Source: Streptomyces sp. CBMA123
Lineage (GTDB): Bacteria > Actinomycetota > Actinomycetes > Streptomycetales > Streptomycetaceae
Reading direction: 5' to 3'
DNA length: 64,000 nt
NCBI RefSeq assembly: GCF_014596465.1
Contig: NZ_MECK01000001.1
Location: 186,001 to 250,000 of the forward strand
In this document: positions 34,695 to 43,796 of the stretch, piece after piece
Position numbering within the stretch: position 1 is the stretch's first letter
Layout: each line of letters starts with the position of its first letter
Translations under genes and position numbers: made by a program
The notes under the pieces: generated by a model
What the model was told of the DNA's origin: nothing
Seen by the model: only the letters and a program-made list of their open reading frames with translations
The model's database searches: none

Positions 34695-34743
34695 TCCGGT
34701 CCGGTCCAGTCCCTCTCAGTCCGCTTCCCTGTTGGAGATCCTC

Positions 34744-36264
34744 ATGGACACCACCACCTGCCCCGACAGCCGCACCGTCACCGATCCTCGTCCGGTCCTG
34801 CCCGAGGTGCTGAGGGCCGCTCATCTGGTCGATGTCGCCACCGCCGGCATGGAGGGGCTGGCCCTGTGGCTGGCCGGAGCTGGAGCCGACGTCATCGGGA
34901 GCGTTCCCGAGACCGACCGGGACAGCCCGGTCGTGGCCGCGCTGAGGGCAGCCGGCATCGAAGTGGAGGTCGGCTTCGCGCCCGAGCACGTACGCACGGA
35001 CCGCACGGCGGTGGTGTGGCCGGGTGTCCTTGCCGACGCGCATCCGGAACTCGACCGCGCCCAGGATCTGCAGCTGCCGATCCTCAGCCGGGCCGTCGCG
35101 CTCAGGGCCCTGTGCGCCCAGGCCGAAGGCGGATCGGTGGCGGTGGCGGGCAGCCACAGCACCACTACCGCGGCAGCCGCCCTGGCGGCCGTGCTGGATG
35201 ACGGCGCGACAGGCTGGGTGCTGAACGCCCCGGCACGAGCGGGCGGCGCCGGGCACGCCGGCAACAGCCGAATCGTGGTCGACTTCTGCCCGGACACCGC
35301 CACCCACGAGGCCGCCACGCCGGGTGCCCAGCAGCACCGCCCCTCACCTCTTTTCCTCGCCCACGAGCCCAAGTTCACCGCCGCGCTGATCCTGACCACC
35401 GGCGCGAACGTCCCGTACTTCGAGGACAACATCGAGGGCCTCAATGCCGCCGAGCTCCTCGCCCGCCGCGCTGCCACCGTCGTGCTGCCAACCTGGGACA
35501 GCAGCGTGAAGATCCTGTGCGAGCGCCTGGCTGGCCGGCCCGGACCGCGCGTGGTCACCGTCGGCCTCGACCCGGCCGACACCGTGTGGATCATGGCACC
35601 CCGTTGGACCGGCGAGGACTTCCGCGTCACCTTGCGCTACGAGGAGACGGACCACGCCTTCATTCTCCCGGTCGCCGGTCGCCACCACGCCCTGGCCGTG
35701 TGCGCCGCCATCGCCACCGCCCTGGTCATCGGCGAGGACCCGCAGGCCGTCTCCCGGCGCGCCGGCGGCTTCCGCGGGGTGGATCGTTCGCTGACCGTGC
35801 TCGGCACCCAGTCCGGCGTCACCGTCGTGGACTCCCGCGCCCGGCACCCGCGCGAGATCGCCCAGGACGTCATGGCTGCCCGGATGCTCACCGAGGGCTC
35901 GCTTGTCATCGTTCTGGAACCGGACGGCATCGCCCGCACCAGCGCTCACGCCGCCGAACTCGGCGCCGCCCTCGGCGATGCCGATCACGCGGTGCTGCTG
36001 CCGGTCAGCACCCCGCTGACCGAGGGCGCCGTGCCCGACCCGCTGGATGCCGTCGAGCGGGCTGCCGTTCAGAAGCTCGGAGTGGGCGCGGTCCACCGGG
36101 TCCGCTTCGGACCGTGCGAACCCGCCCCGGAGCAGCGGATCTTCGAGATGACCGCCGAGGGCGACCTCGTCCTGGTCGTCGGCACCGGCCAGGCCGAGCG
36201 GCTCGGGCCGAGGCTGCTGTTCCATCTCGCCGCCCCCGGCATGCCGATCCCTCAGCAGCTGTGA
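34744..36264 (+). CDS. Mur-ligase-like protein (MurC type) with altered P-loop
   Basis: A 506-residue protein organised like UDP-MurNAc-amino acid ligases: N-terminal Rossmann-like part, central ATPase domain, and C-terminal domain with RHPREIAQDVMAARMLTEGS, like MurC. The ATP-binding loop expected as GxxGKTT reads GSHSTTT (136-142), so the phosphate-binding Lys is missing. The central ENIEGLNAAELLARRA helix is retained. It may be a non-catalytic paralogue or bind a different nucleotide. In position it follows a glutamine-synthetase-type ligase, so a two-ligase amino-acid conjugation pathway is conceivable. ATG 34744 has GGAG 7-10 bases upstream. It overlaps the next gene by GTGA. Confidence 0.83.
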   Translation: MDTTTCPDSRTVTDPRPVLPEVLRAAHLVDVATAGMEGLALWLAGAGADVIGSVPETDRDSPVVAALRAAGIEVEVGFAPEHVRTDRTAVVWPGVLADAHPELDRAQDLQLPILSRAVALRALCAQAEGGSVAVAGSHSTTTAAAALAAVLDDGATGWVLNAPARAGGAGHAGNSRIVVDFCPDTATHEAATPGAQQHRPSPLFLAHEPKFTAALILTTGANVPYFEDNIEGLNAAELLARRAATVVLPTWDSSVKILCERLAGRPGPRVVTVGLDPADTVWIMAPRWTGEDFRVTLRYEETDHAFILPVAGRHHALAVCAAIATALVIGEDPQAVSRRAGGFRGVDRSLTVLGTQSGVTVVDSRARHPREIAQDVMAARMLTEGSLVIVLEPDGIARTSAHAAELGAALGDADHAVLLPVSTPLTEGAVPDPLDAVERAAVQKLGVGAVHRVRFGPCEPAPEQRIFEMTAEGDLVLVVGTGQAERLGPRLLFHLAAPGMPIPQQL

Positions 36265-36815
36265 CCCGCCCGAACCACCCCGCTGGAGACTACGCCGTGG
36301 CCATCGGCCCCCTGCCCAACCTCACTGCCTCGCAACGCCGGATGATCGTCCTGGTCGCCGCTGGCGCCAGCCATGACCAGATTGCCGCCGACCCCGACAC
36401 GAAGCTGCAACGGGACGACGTCCGCAGCGCGATCGACGCGGTCCTCGTCACGACCGGTACCCGCACCGTGCTGCACCTCGCCGCCTGGGCCACCGCTCAC
36501 CGGATCGTCACCCAGTCGGTGCACCCCAGCGGGGCACTGACCATCAAGCCCCAGCTGGCCCCGCGGCTGACGCAGATCCTGTGCGGCTGGGCGAGCGGGC
36601 GGAGCACGCCCGAGCTGACCGCAGACTTCGGCATCGCGCCGAGCACGATGCGCGGCTACTCCAAGGGCCTGCTCAGCCAGTTGAACGTCGACTCCCAGCC
36701 GCAGGCCGTCGTCGTCGGCGTCCTCGCCCAGCTGGTACCGCTGAACAGCATCGACCGCGCTTGGCCGGCTGAACCACTCGCCCCGGCCGCCGTGCCTCGG
36801 GCCGTGGCACCGTGA
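36261..36815 (+). CDS. Putative regulator with two LuxR-type HTH-like segments
   Basis: A 184-residue protein containing two similar helical modules: LTASQRRMIVLVAAGASHDQ through LHLAAWATAHRIV (about 14-75), and LAPRLTQILCGWASGRSTPE through VVVGVLAQLVPL (about 95-160). Each has the general spacing of a LuxR/GerE C-terminal HTH. No receiver or sensor domain is present. GTG 36261 overlaps the Mur-like stop. It could be a DNA-binding regulator of this operon; family assignment is moderate. Confidence 0.65.
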   Translation: MTRPNHPAGDYAVAIGPLPNLTASQRRMIVLVAAGASHDQIAADPDTKLQRDDVRSAIDAVLVTTGTRTVLHLAAWATAHRIVTQSVHPSGALTIKPQLAPRLTQILCGWASGRSTPELTADFGIAPSTMRGYSKGLLSQLNVDSQPQAVVVGVLAQLVPLNSIDRAWPAEPLAPAAVPRAVAP

Positions 36816-37057
36816 GCGGTCAACGAAGTATCAGGAGCATCGGGCTTGCCGTGTTCTGCTTCCTGATTGGCGTTCTCGTCGGCGGCTGCGCCATCTACCT
36901 GCTGGAGCACCGCGCCACCCTCGGTCAGCCGCTCTACTTGGGCACCTTCGCCGTCGTCGCCCTGTGCACTCTCGGCGTGGCCGATCGCGTAGTGGGCCAC
37001 CGCGCGCCGCCTTCGAAAGACCCGGACCATCCTGGCGACCGCCGCCGGTCCGGCTGA
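36812..37057 (+). CDS. Small two-span membrane protein
   Basis: 81 residues with two hydrophobic segments, GLAVFCFLIGVLVGGCAIYL and LYLGTFAVVALCTLGVADRV, and a charged C-terminal tail, so a small integral membrane protein. GTG 36812 overlaps the stop of the regulator gene (GTGA), supporting real translation. No family recognised; a role as a membrane partner of the upstream permease or regulator is speculation. Confidence 0.6.
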   Translation: MSGQRSIRSIGLAVFCFLIGVLVGGCAIYLLEHRATLGQPLYLGTFAVVALCTLGVADRVVGHRAPPSKDPDHPGDRRRSG

Positions 37058-37177
37058 ACAGCTACCCGCAGTAACCCATGGCGGCCGTTCGGGCCAGGGC
37101 CGCACCCCTTTCGATCTCAGAGAGCAGATGATCACCCTCACCGTCCTCCACGGACCTACTCCCTCCGGCGGCGCCCG

Positions 37178-37657
37178 GTGAACCTTCGATACGTCGAGGT
37201 ACCCGAGCCGTACGAGCCGGACGGCCGCCCGGCGGTGTTCCTCGCCGGGGCAACCGTTGGCTGCCCGGACTGGCAGAGCGAAGCGGTCGACCTGTTCGCG
37301 ACCACGGGCTTCGACGGCACGGTGCTCAACCCCCGACCGTCGCGCAACTCGGCCACCGACCCCTACCTCGCGTGGCACCCATTCGGCTGGCAGGACCGCA
37401 ACATTCGGCGCACCGACGTCGTCATGTTCTGGAACCCGCTCGGCCACGTGCGCGTGCACGACTGCTACGAGGCCGGCCTGTTCACCCTGCACGGCGGGAC
37501 GGTGGTCGTCGGCTGCGACCCGGCCGACCCCGTCCAGCGCGCCAACCGCGTGCTACTCGCGAGCCTCATGCCCTGGTTGCCGGTAGCCAACACGCTCGCC
37601 CACACCGTCGCCGCCGCCCTCGCTGCGCTCGCGACCCCCGCCCCCGCTCGCCGCTGA
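37178..37657 (+). CDS. Nucleoside 2-deoxyribosyltransferase-like protein
   Basis: A 159-residue protein of the nucleoside deoxyribosyltransferase/TIR-like fold. AVFLAGATVGCPDWQSEAVD at the N-terminus is the nucleotide-binding strand and loop, VLNPRPSRN follows, and RNIRRTDVVMFWNPLG carries the conserved Asp-rich second motif, with a catalytic-type Glu in CYEAGLF. Such proteins cleave or exchange N-glycosidic bonds of nucleosides. GTG 37178 is used; the ribosome-binding site is weak. It stands between a membrane protein and a GH15 gene. Confidence 0.8.
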   Translation: MNLRYVEVPEPYEPDGRPAVFLAGATVGCPDWQSEAVDLFATTGFDGTVLNPRPSRNSATDPYLAWHPFGWQDRNIRRTDVVMFWNPLGHVRVHDCYEAGLFTLHGGTVVVGCDPADPVQRANRVLLASLMPWLPVANTLAHTVAAALAALATPAPARR

Positions 37658-37688
37658 CCACCCACCGTCCCACCCACGTCAGGACCCC

Positions 37689-39584
37689 ATGCGCACCCCC
37701 ACCACCCCTTCCCGGATCGAGGACCACGCGCTCCTCGGCAACACCGCGTCCGCCGCCCTGGTCCGCCCGGACGGTTCCATCAACTGGGCCTGCCTGCCCG
37801 GCTTCGACTCGCCGGCGGTGTTCGCCTCGCTGCTCGGCACCGCCGACCATGGCCTGTGGCGCGTCGGCCCGGCCGTCTACGACGGCGCACCGCCCCCGGC
37901 TGCCGACCGCCGCCACTACGTGGGCAACTCCCTCGTCCTGCGCCAGGAGTGGGACACCCCGGCCGGCACGGTTGCGGTCACCGACTTCATGCCGGCGCCC
38001 ACGGTCAGCGACCACGCGGAGCCCCGGATCATCCGGATCGTCGAAGGCATCAGCGGCGAGGTCCGCGTCGCCAGCGTCTTCCGGCCCCGTCCCCGCTACG
38101 GCACCACCAGGCCGCACATCGAGCGGCTCTCCCGCGGAGCCCAGCGGCTTTGGGTGGTCGCCCACCCGGACTCGTACTGGCTCGATGGCCCCCAGCACAC
38201 CGCCAACGGGCGGGGCGTGTGCCGGGCCGACTTCACCGTCCGCGCCGGCCAGAGCGTCGTACTCACCCTCACCTGGGTGCCCTCCCACCGCCCCGCCCCC
38301 ATCCCACCCGACGCTTTCGCCGAGCTCGACGCCACCACCGAGTTCTGGGAGCAGTGGGCGGCCGGCTGCACCTATCCCGGCCCGGACCGCGAGGCCGCGG
38401 TACGCTCCGCCCTCACCCTCAAGGCACTCTGCCACCCGGGCGGCGGCGTCGTCGCCGCGCCCACCACCTCCCTGCCCGAGCAGCTCGGCGGCGAACGGAA
38501 TTGGGACTACCGCTACGTCTGGCTGCGCGACAGCGCGCTGACCATCGCCGCTCTGCTGCGGCTCGGCTTCCTCGACGAGGCCCGGCAGTGGCGCAGATGG
38601 CTGGTCGACACCGTCAACCCCCAACGCCTCCAGCCGATCTACCGCGTCAACGGCGACGCCGAGCTCGACGAGGAGGTCCTGGACCACCTTCCCGGCTACG
38701 ACGGCTCCCGGCCGGTGCGCATCGGCAACGGCGCTGCCGACCAGCTCCAGCTCGACGTCTACGGCGAACTCGCCGACACTCTGCTGCTCGCCGAGGACGC
38801 CGGCCTCCCCCCGTCCCCGCAGTGCGACGCCCTGCTCTTGGCGCTCGCCGAGCAGCTGGAGCAGCGCTGGCGGGAGCCTGACGAGGGCATCTGGGAAATC
38901 CGAGGCCCAGCACGGCATTTCACCCATTCCAAGGTGATGTGCTGGGTCGCCGTGGACCGGACCCTGCGGCTGCTGGAACGCCGGAGCGCCACCGACCCTG
39001 CCGTCCTCGTCCGTCTCGCCCGCCTGCGCGAGGAGATCCACACCGACGTCTGCACGCGCGGCTTCAACCCCGAGACGGGCACCTTCACCCAGTCCTACGG
39101 TGGCCGGGCCCTCGATGCCTCCCTGCTGCTCCTGTCCCTGATCGGCTTCCTGCCGTCGGACGACAAGCGCGTCATCCGCACCGTCGAAGCCGTCCAGCGC
39201 GATCTCACCGAGCACGGGCTGGTGCTGCGCTACTCAACCCGCGAGGAAGCCGGCGGCAACGTCGACGGGCTCGCCGGCCACGAGGGCGCCTTCCTGGCCT
39301 GCTCGTTCTGGCTGGCCGAGAGTCTCGCCGTCATCGGCCGCCACGCCGAAGCCCGCGCGCTGTTCGACCGGCTGCTCGCCCTGCGCAGCGATCTCGGGCT
39401 CCTCGCCGAGGAGTACGACCCCCTCGCCCGCCGCCAGCTCGGCAACTACCCGCAGGGGTTCTCCCACTGGAGCATGGCGGACGCGGCCGTCCGCCTCGCC
39501 GACTGCCCGCAGCCTCGGCTCACGGCACCGCCCGGGCCGCGTGCCGCCGTCGACCGGGCGCTTCCCGCCGCCGTGGTGGCGTAG
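37689..39584 (+). CDS. Glycoside hydrolase family 15 (glucoamylase/trehalase type)
   Basis: A 631-residue protein. The N-terminal super-beta-sandwich begins RIEDHALLGNTASAALV and DGSINWACLPGFDSPAVFAS, typical of bacterial GH15 trehalases and glucoamylases. The (alpha/alpha)6 barrel contains NWDYRYVWLRDSALTIAALL with the general-acid region, and EEYDPLARRQLGNYPQGFSH with the catalytic-base Glu. No signal peptide, so intracellular; trehalose or alpha-1,4-glucan is the likely substrate. ATG 37689 follows AGGA. Confidence 0.92.
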   Translation: MRTPTTPSRIEDHALLGNTASAALVRPDGSINWACLPGFDSPAVFASLLGTADHGLWRVGPAVYDGAPPPAADRRHYVGNSLVLRQEWDTPAGTVAVTDFMPAPTVSDHAEPRIIRIVEGISGEVRVASVFRPRPRYGTTRPHIERLSRGAQRLWVVAHPDSYWLDGPQHTANGRGVCRADFTVRAGQSVVLTLTWVPSHRPAPIPPDAFAELDATTEFWEQWAAGCTYPGPDREAAVRSALTLKALCHPGGGVVAAPTTSLPEQLGGERNWDYRYVWLRDSALTIAALLRLGFLDEARQWRRWLVDTVNPQRLQPIYRVNGDAELDEEVLDHLPGYDGSRPVRIGNGAADQLQLDVYGELADTLLLAEDAGLPPSPQCDALLLALAEQLEQRWREPDEGIWEIRGPARHFTHSKVMCWVAVDRTLRLLERRSATDPAVLVRLARLREEIHTDVCTRGFNPETGTFTQSYGGRALDASLLLLSLIGFLPSDDKRVIRTVEAVQRDLTEHGLVLRYSTREEAGGNVDGLAGHEGAFLACSFWLAESLAVIGRHAEARALFDRLLALRSDLGLLAEEYDPLARRQLGNYPQGFSHWSMADAAVRLADCPQPRLTAPPGPRAAVDRALPAAVVA

Positions 39585-40009
39585 TGGGCGGCAGCGAGGT
39601 GCGAAACACCGTCAGCCGGTCGAAGGTGCGAATCGCCGTCCAGGCCGCCAGCAGTACGGGAACCTCGGGGGCACCCGCGACACCGAGCGCCTCCAGAAGC
39701 GGATCACCGCCCTGGGAAGCGTGAACGCCCGCCCCCCGACGAGCATGACGCGACTGTCAGTACCCCGTGGCACACTGCCCTGTTCGAACCACAACGGCCG
39801 TACCGGTATGACGAGTTGGGGCTGTTCACCGGATCGTGTGGCATCTGCCGCGACACGCCGACGCGGCCCCGCCGGGCCGCCTACGGTGGGACACCTGCCA
39901 ACGCACTCACGTACGACTAACGATCACCAGTTTGATCGCAGCATCGCCATGCCCTGAACCGGCGGCGCTCCGCGCTCCGGTTCCCTCCCGCCCCGGAAGG
40001 AGACGCCCC
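39585..40009. other. Gene-free stretch after the GH15 gene
   Basis: 425 bases between GH15 and a Nudix gene. Open frames on both strands lack family resemblance and good starts. It ends with the ribosome-binding site GGAAGGAG at 39995-40002. Probably contains the promoter for the Nudix-kinase operon. Confidence 0.4.
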
Positions 40010-40450
40010 GTGCCGCACACGCTGGTTGTGGGAGTCCACCTGGTCCTGATCGAGAACGGCCGGGTACTGCTCGGACAGCGCACCAACACCACGTTCGCCG
40101 ATCAGCACTGGCACGCTCCAGCCGGCCACCTCGAAGCGGAGGAGTCCGTCCTGGCCGGCATGGTCCGCGAGGCCGACGAGGAACTCGGCATCACCATCCG
40201 GGAGGAGGACCTCGACCTGGTGCACACCCTCCACCACCTCGACGCCGACGACGGTGCCGGACGCCTCCAGCTGTTCTTCACCCCCCGCACGTACACCGGC
40301 AAGATCACCAACCGCGAACCGGACAAGTGCACCGCCCTGCGCTTCTGGCCGCTGGACGGGCTTCCGAAGCCGATCGTCGGCTACACCGCCGACGCGCTCG
40401 CGCAGATCACCGCCGGCCGCCCGCTGTCCGTCGTCGGCTGGTCGGCATGA
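40010..40450 (+). CDS. Nudix hydrolase
   Basis: A 146-residue protein with the complete Nudix box: GHLEAEESVLAGMVREADEE followed by LGI, fitting Gx5Ex7REUxEExGU. It would hydrolyse a nucleoside diphosphate linked to another moiety. GTG 40010 has GGAAGGAG 8 bases upstream. Its stop overlaps the start of a P-loop kinase (ATGA). This is the first of four Nudix proteins in the right half of the window. Confidence 0.9.
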   Translation: MPHTLVVGVHLVLIENGRVLLGQRTNTTFADQHWHAPAGHLEAEESVLAGMVREADEELGITIREEDLDLVHTLHHLDADDGAGRLQLFFTPRTYTGKITNREPDKCTALRFWPLDGLPKPIVGYTADALAQITAGRPLSVVGWSA

Positions 40451-41031
40451 GCACCACGAGCCACCCGGGGCTCCCGGTCACCGGGACGCCTGTGGGGAGC
40501 GCGGAGACCCGGCTCGTGGTCGTTCGGGGGAACTCGGCGTCGGGCAAGTCGTCGGTGGCGGCGGGCGTCCGGGACCGGTTCGGTCGGGGCCTGGCCGTGG
40601 TCGCGCAGGACAACCTGCGCCGCATCGTGCTGCGCGAGCGGGACCGGCCCGGCGGTGCGAACATCGGCCTGATCGACACCGTGGCCCGGTACGCGCTGGG
40701 CGCCGGCTACCACGTCGTCATCGAAGGCATCCTGTACGCCGATCACTACGGCGAGATGCTCACGCGCCTGGTGGGCGACCACCGCGGTGTCACCCGCTGC
40801 TACTACCTCGACATCCCGATCGACGAGACGCTGGTCCGGCACGCCTCGAAGGCCGATCCCGCGCTACTGGCGGCCGTCACCGAGCGGGAACTGCGCGACT
40901 GGTACCGCGAGCACGACGTTCTGCCCGGCGGGATCGAGACCGTCATCGGCTGCGACAGCACCCTCCGCGACACGGTTGAGCGCATCATGCGCGAGACCGC
41001 GCTCTCGGAGTTGCCTCCGCGCGACACCTAG
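40447..41031 (+). CDS. P-loop small-molecule kinase (AAA/zeta-toxin-like)
   Basis: A 194-residue kinase with Walker A GNSASGKSS (28-36), a strand 2 acidic pair (QDNLRR), and YYLDIPIDETLVRH with lid-like arginines. Similar proteins are annotated as AAA-family ATPases or kinases that phosphorylate small molecules or nucleosides. It is coupled to the preceding Nudix gene by ATGA, so the two probably act on the same nucleotide-like compound. Substrate unknown. Confidence 0.85.
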   Translation: MSTTSHPGLPVTGTPVGSAETRLVVVRGNSASGKSSVAAGVRDRFGRGLAVVAQDNLRRIVLRERDRPGGANIGLIDTVARYALGAGYHVVIEGILYADHYGEMLTRLVGDHRGVTRCYYLDIPIDETLVRHASKADPALLAAVTERELRDWYREHDVLPGGIETVIGCDSTLRDTVERIMRETALSELPPRDT

Positions 41032-41096
41032 AAGCAGTTGCTCGACCGCCGTGTCCCCTCCATTTTCCCCTCAACCTTCACCCAGGAGCACCTCTG

Positions 41097-41585
41097 ATGC
41101 ACGAGACGAGCAGGCTGTCGGTCGGCGTCATCGTCCACGACGTGGCGACTGATCGGATCGCCACGGTCCACTACGCGAAGCGCAGTTGGACCCCGGGCCC
41201 GGCTTGGACGATCCCCGGCGGGAAGGTCGACCCCGGGGAGGAAATCGCCCATGCTGCCGCCCGGGAACTGCGTGAGGAAGCCGGACTCATCGCCCGGCCG
41301 TGCGACCTGCGTCTGGTGCACACCATCCAGGCCAAGGAGGGCTGGGACGGGCGCGGCGGGTTCGTGCTGTTCGTCTTCGCCACCAGCGAGTTCACGGGCG
41401 AGCTGGCCAACGTCGAACCGGACAAGCACCTGGAGGTGCGCTGGCACCCCGCCGCCGCCGTCCTGCCCAGCCCGATGTTCCCGACCTCCAAGGCCGCGGT
41501 GGAGGCATACCTGGCCGGCGGGCCCGCGTTCTCCACCCACGGATTCGACCCCGCCTCCGGCGGGCGCCAGCTCGTCGAGACGTGA
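41097..41585 (+). CDS. Nudix hydrolase
   Basis: A 162-residue protein with the Nudix box GGKVDPGEEIAHAAARELRE followed by EAGL. ATG 41097 is preceded by AGGAGCACC. It shares with the protein at 40010 the motif pattern NxEPDKxxxxRxWxxxxxLP, so both belong to the same Nudix subgroup, related to CTP pyrophosphohydrolase/8-oxo-dGTP-like families. Likely a nucleotide-clearing enzyme; exact substrate unknown. Confidence 0.9.
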   Translation: MHETSRLSVGVIVHDVATDRIATVHYAKRSWTPGPAWTIPGGKVDPGEEIAHAAARELREEAGLIARPCDLRLVHTIQAKEGWDGRGGFVLFVFATSEFTGELANVEPDKHLEVRWHPAAAVLPSPMFPTSKAAVEAYLAGGPAFSTHGFDPASGGRQLVET

Positions 41586-41746
41586 CCGGCGCCCGGCCGA
41601 CACCATGCCGGGCGAGTGGCGCCCGCCCGGCACGGTGCCGGCCGGTTCGACCCTGCCCGGTCCGTACCGGCAGCCCTGCGGCTACGCCGGTCCCTGACGG
41701 CATCGGCGCCCGACCACCGCGATTCCCCCTCGGCGAAAGGGAGTAT

Positions 41747-43741
41747 GTGACCAGCGCACCCGAGACCTCGACGGATCCAGTACCGGACAGCGAGCAGCTG
41801 TTGTTCGGCGGGCCGATGCGCTACGACTACGGCTGGGCCAAGCATGAGATGGCCAGCGGCAAGGTGACGTTCTGGGCGGTGGCGCGGCAGATGCCGGGTT
41901 TCCTGCGCCTGGCCGGGCGGATGGCCTGGGACGCCGACCGCGTGGCGCTGGTGACCCTGGTCGGCGCCGAGCTGCTGCGCGGTCTGGCGGCGGCCGTCGC
42001 GCTGATCGCGACCAACCACGCGCTGACCGCGCTGCTCGCTCCCGGCGAGGTCGCCGACGTGCTGCGGGCCGCGACGCCGGCGATCGTGGCGGTCGGGGTG
42101 ATCGCGGGCCTGTCCTCGGTGCTGTCCGCAGGATCGGGCTGGGCGGGCGAGCGCCTCAAGCCGGCGGTCTTCCGCCGGGCCACCATCGAGTTCCTCGGCA
42201 TCGTCAGCCGCTCCGAGCTGGAGGCCATCGAAGACCCGGCCTTCCTCGCCGAGGTCGACAGCGCCCGCTGGGGCGCGATGTCCCTGCAGAGCATCATCGG
42301 CCAGGCCACCTCCGTCCTCACCGCCACCTTCGGCCTCGTCTCGGCGGCCGGCGTCCTGTCCGTCCTCCACCCCGCCCTGCTGCCCATGCTGGTGCTGATC
42401 GCCGCCCCGCGGGGATGGGGCGCGGTACGCACCGCCCGGCGCCACTACGCCTCCACCCGGGCCTGGCTCCAGCACAACCGGGCCAGCACCCTGCTGGCGG
42501 ACATGCTGATCCGCCCCTACTCCGCGGCCGAGCAGCGGGTGCACGCCGCCGGGCCGTTCATCCTCCACCACTACGAGCAGATGGCCCGTGCCGCCGAACA
42601 GGAACAGGCTCGCCTCGCCGGAGCGAAGGCCCGCACCGACCTGCTCTCCGCCGCCCTGGCCGGCGCCGCCACCCTCGGCGCGTTCGCCCTCCTCGGCTCG
42701 CTCGTCATGAACGGTACGATCCCGCTCGCCGCCGCTGGCACCGCCGTGGTCGCCATCCGCACCGGCTCCGCGAGCATCGGCGGCCTCGTCTCCCAGATCA
42801 ACGGCCTGTACGAGGAGAGCCTGTTCGTCCGCGACCTCGACCAGCTGCGCCGCGAGGGCCACCGCCGGGCCATCCCCGCCGGCGGCGCACCGCTGCCCGA
42901 GCGCCCCGAGACGATCACCGTCGAGGACGTCTCCTTCACCTACGACGGCCGCGACACCCCCGCGCTGGACAAGGTCACCCTCACGATCCCCCGGGGCAAG
43001 GTCATCGCGCTGGTGGGAGCCAACGGTTCGGGCAAGTCCACCCTGGCCAACATCCTGTGCGGGGTCTACCAGCCGCACCAGGGCCGCGTCCGCTGGGACG
43101 GCATCGACACCGCGACCGCCGACCGCGACCAGCTCTTCAGCAGCGTCGCCCTGCTCGCGCAGAACTTCCAGCGCTGGTCCTTCACCCTGCGCGCCAACCT
43201 GCTCCTCGGCCGCCCCGAAGTCGCCTGCCACCAGCAGCAACTGGAGACTGCCGCCGACTACGCCGACCTCCACCCCGTGATCGAAGAGCTTCCCCGCAGC
43301 TGGGACACCCTCATCGCCAAGGGCTTCGAAGGCGGAGTGGGTCTCTCGGGCGGCCAGTGGCAGAAGGTGGCCCTCGCCCGCACCCACCTGCGCCTGACCA
43401 CGCCCGACGCCCACGGCCGGCTTCCCGCCCTCGTGGTGGTCGACGAGCCGACGTCCGCAATGGACCCGGAAACCGAGGTCGAGGCGTTCGAGCAGATCCG
43501 CCAGCTCACCTCCCTCGGTGTCACCGTCATCCTCATCACCCACCGACTCGGCGCCACCGCCAAGGCCGACCGCATCTTCGTCCTCGACCACGGCCGCCTC
43601 GTGGAACAGGGGAGCCACTCCGAGCTGATGGCCCAGGAACCGGCCACGCGCTACCGCGAGAGCTATCTCCTCCAGGCCGCCCAGTACGACCTCGGCGACC
43701 GCCTGCCCCACCAGAGCGCGCCGACGACCGCCAGCGCCTGA
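41747..43741 (+). CDS. ABC exporter half-transporter (permease fused to ATPase)
   Basis: A 664-residue type IV ABC exporter subunit. The N-terminal membrane domain shows about six hydrophobic segments (for example ALVTLVGAELLRGLAAAVAL and GAATLGAFALLGSLVMNGTI). The C-terminal nucleotide-binding domain has Walker A GANGSGKST (about 424-432), signature LSGGQWQ (about 533) and Walker B ALVVVDEPTSAMD (about 560). It probably dimerises and exports a small molecule or peptide. GTG 41747 follows AAAGGGAG. It could export the product of the surrounding genes (inference). Confidence 0.93.
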   Translation: MTSAPETSTDPVPDSEQLLFGGPMRYDYGWAKHEMASGKVTFWAVARQMPGFLRLAGRMAWDADRVALVTLVGAELLRGLAAAVALIATNHALTALLAPGEVADVLRAATPAIVAVGVIAGLSSVLSAGSGWAGERLKPAVFRRATIEFLGIVSRSELEAIEDPAFLAEVDSARWGAMSLQSIIGQATSVLTATFGLVSAAGVLSVLHPALLPMLVLIAAPRGWGAVRTARRHYASTRAWLQHNRASTLLADMLIRPYSAAEQRVHAAGPFILHHYEQMARAAEQEQARLAGAKARTDLLSAALAGAATLGAFALLGSLVMNGTIPLAAAGTAVVAIRTGSASIGGLVSQINGLYEESLFVRDLDQLRREGHRRAIPAGGAPLPERPETITVEDVSFTYDGRDTPALDKVTLTIPRGKVIALVGANGSGKSTLANILCGVYQPHQGRVRWDGIDTATADRDQLFSSVALLAQNFQRWSFTLRANLLLGRPEVACHQQQLETAADYADLHPVIEELPRSWDTLIAKGFEGGVGLSGGQWQKVALARTHLRLTTPDAHGRLPALVVVDEPTSAMDPETEVEAFEQIRQLTSLGVTVILITHRLGATAKADRIFVLDHGRLVEQGSHSELMAQEPATRYRESYLLQAAQYDLGDRLPHQSAPTTASA

Positions 43742-43796
43742 CCCGTTCGCTCAGTCGTCCCCGATCCGAGCCGATCCGACCAGCAGGGAGCAGCCA

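Noticed and set aside
33462-35201. 579-codon frame overlapping the ligase and Mur-like genes
   Set aside because: Arg/Pro/Gly-rich shadow frame of two clearly assigned genes.
37566-39215. 549-codon open frame antisense to the GH15 gene
   Set aside because: Product is Gly/Ala/Asp-rich without motifs; the sense strand encodes a complete GH15 enzyme.
41590-41740. GGTTCGA T-loop-like sequence near 41646 as a possible tRNA
   Set aside because: No T-stem pairing, acceptor stem or anticodon arm can be formed around it.
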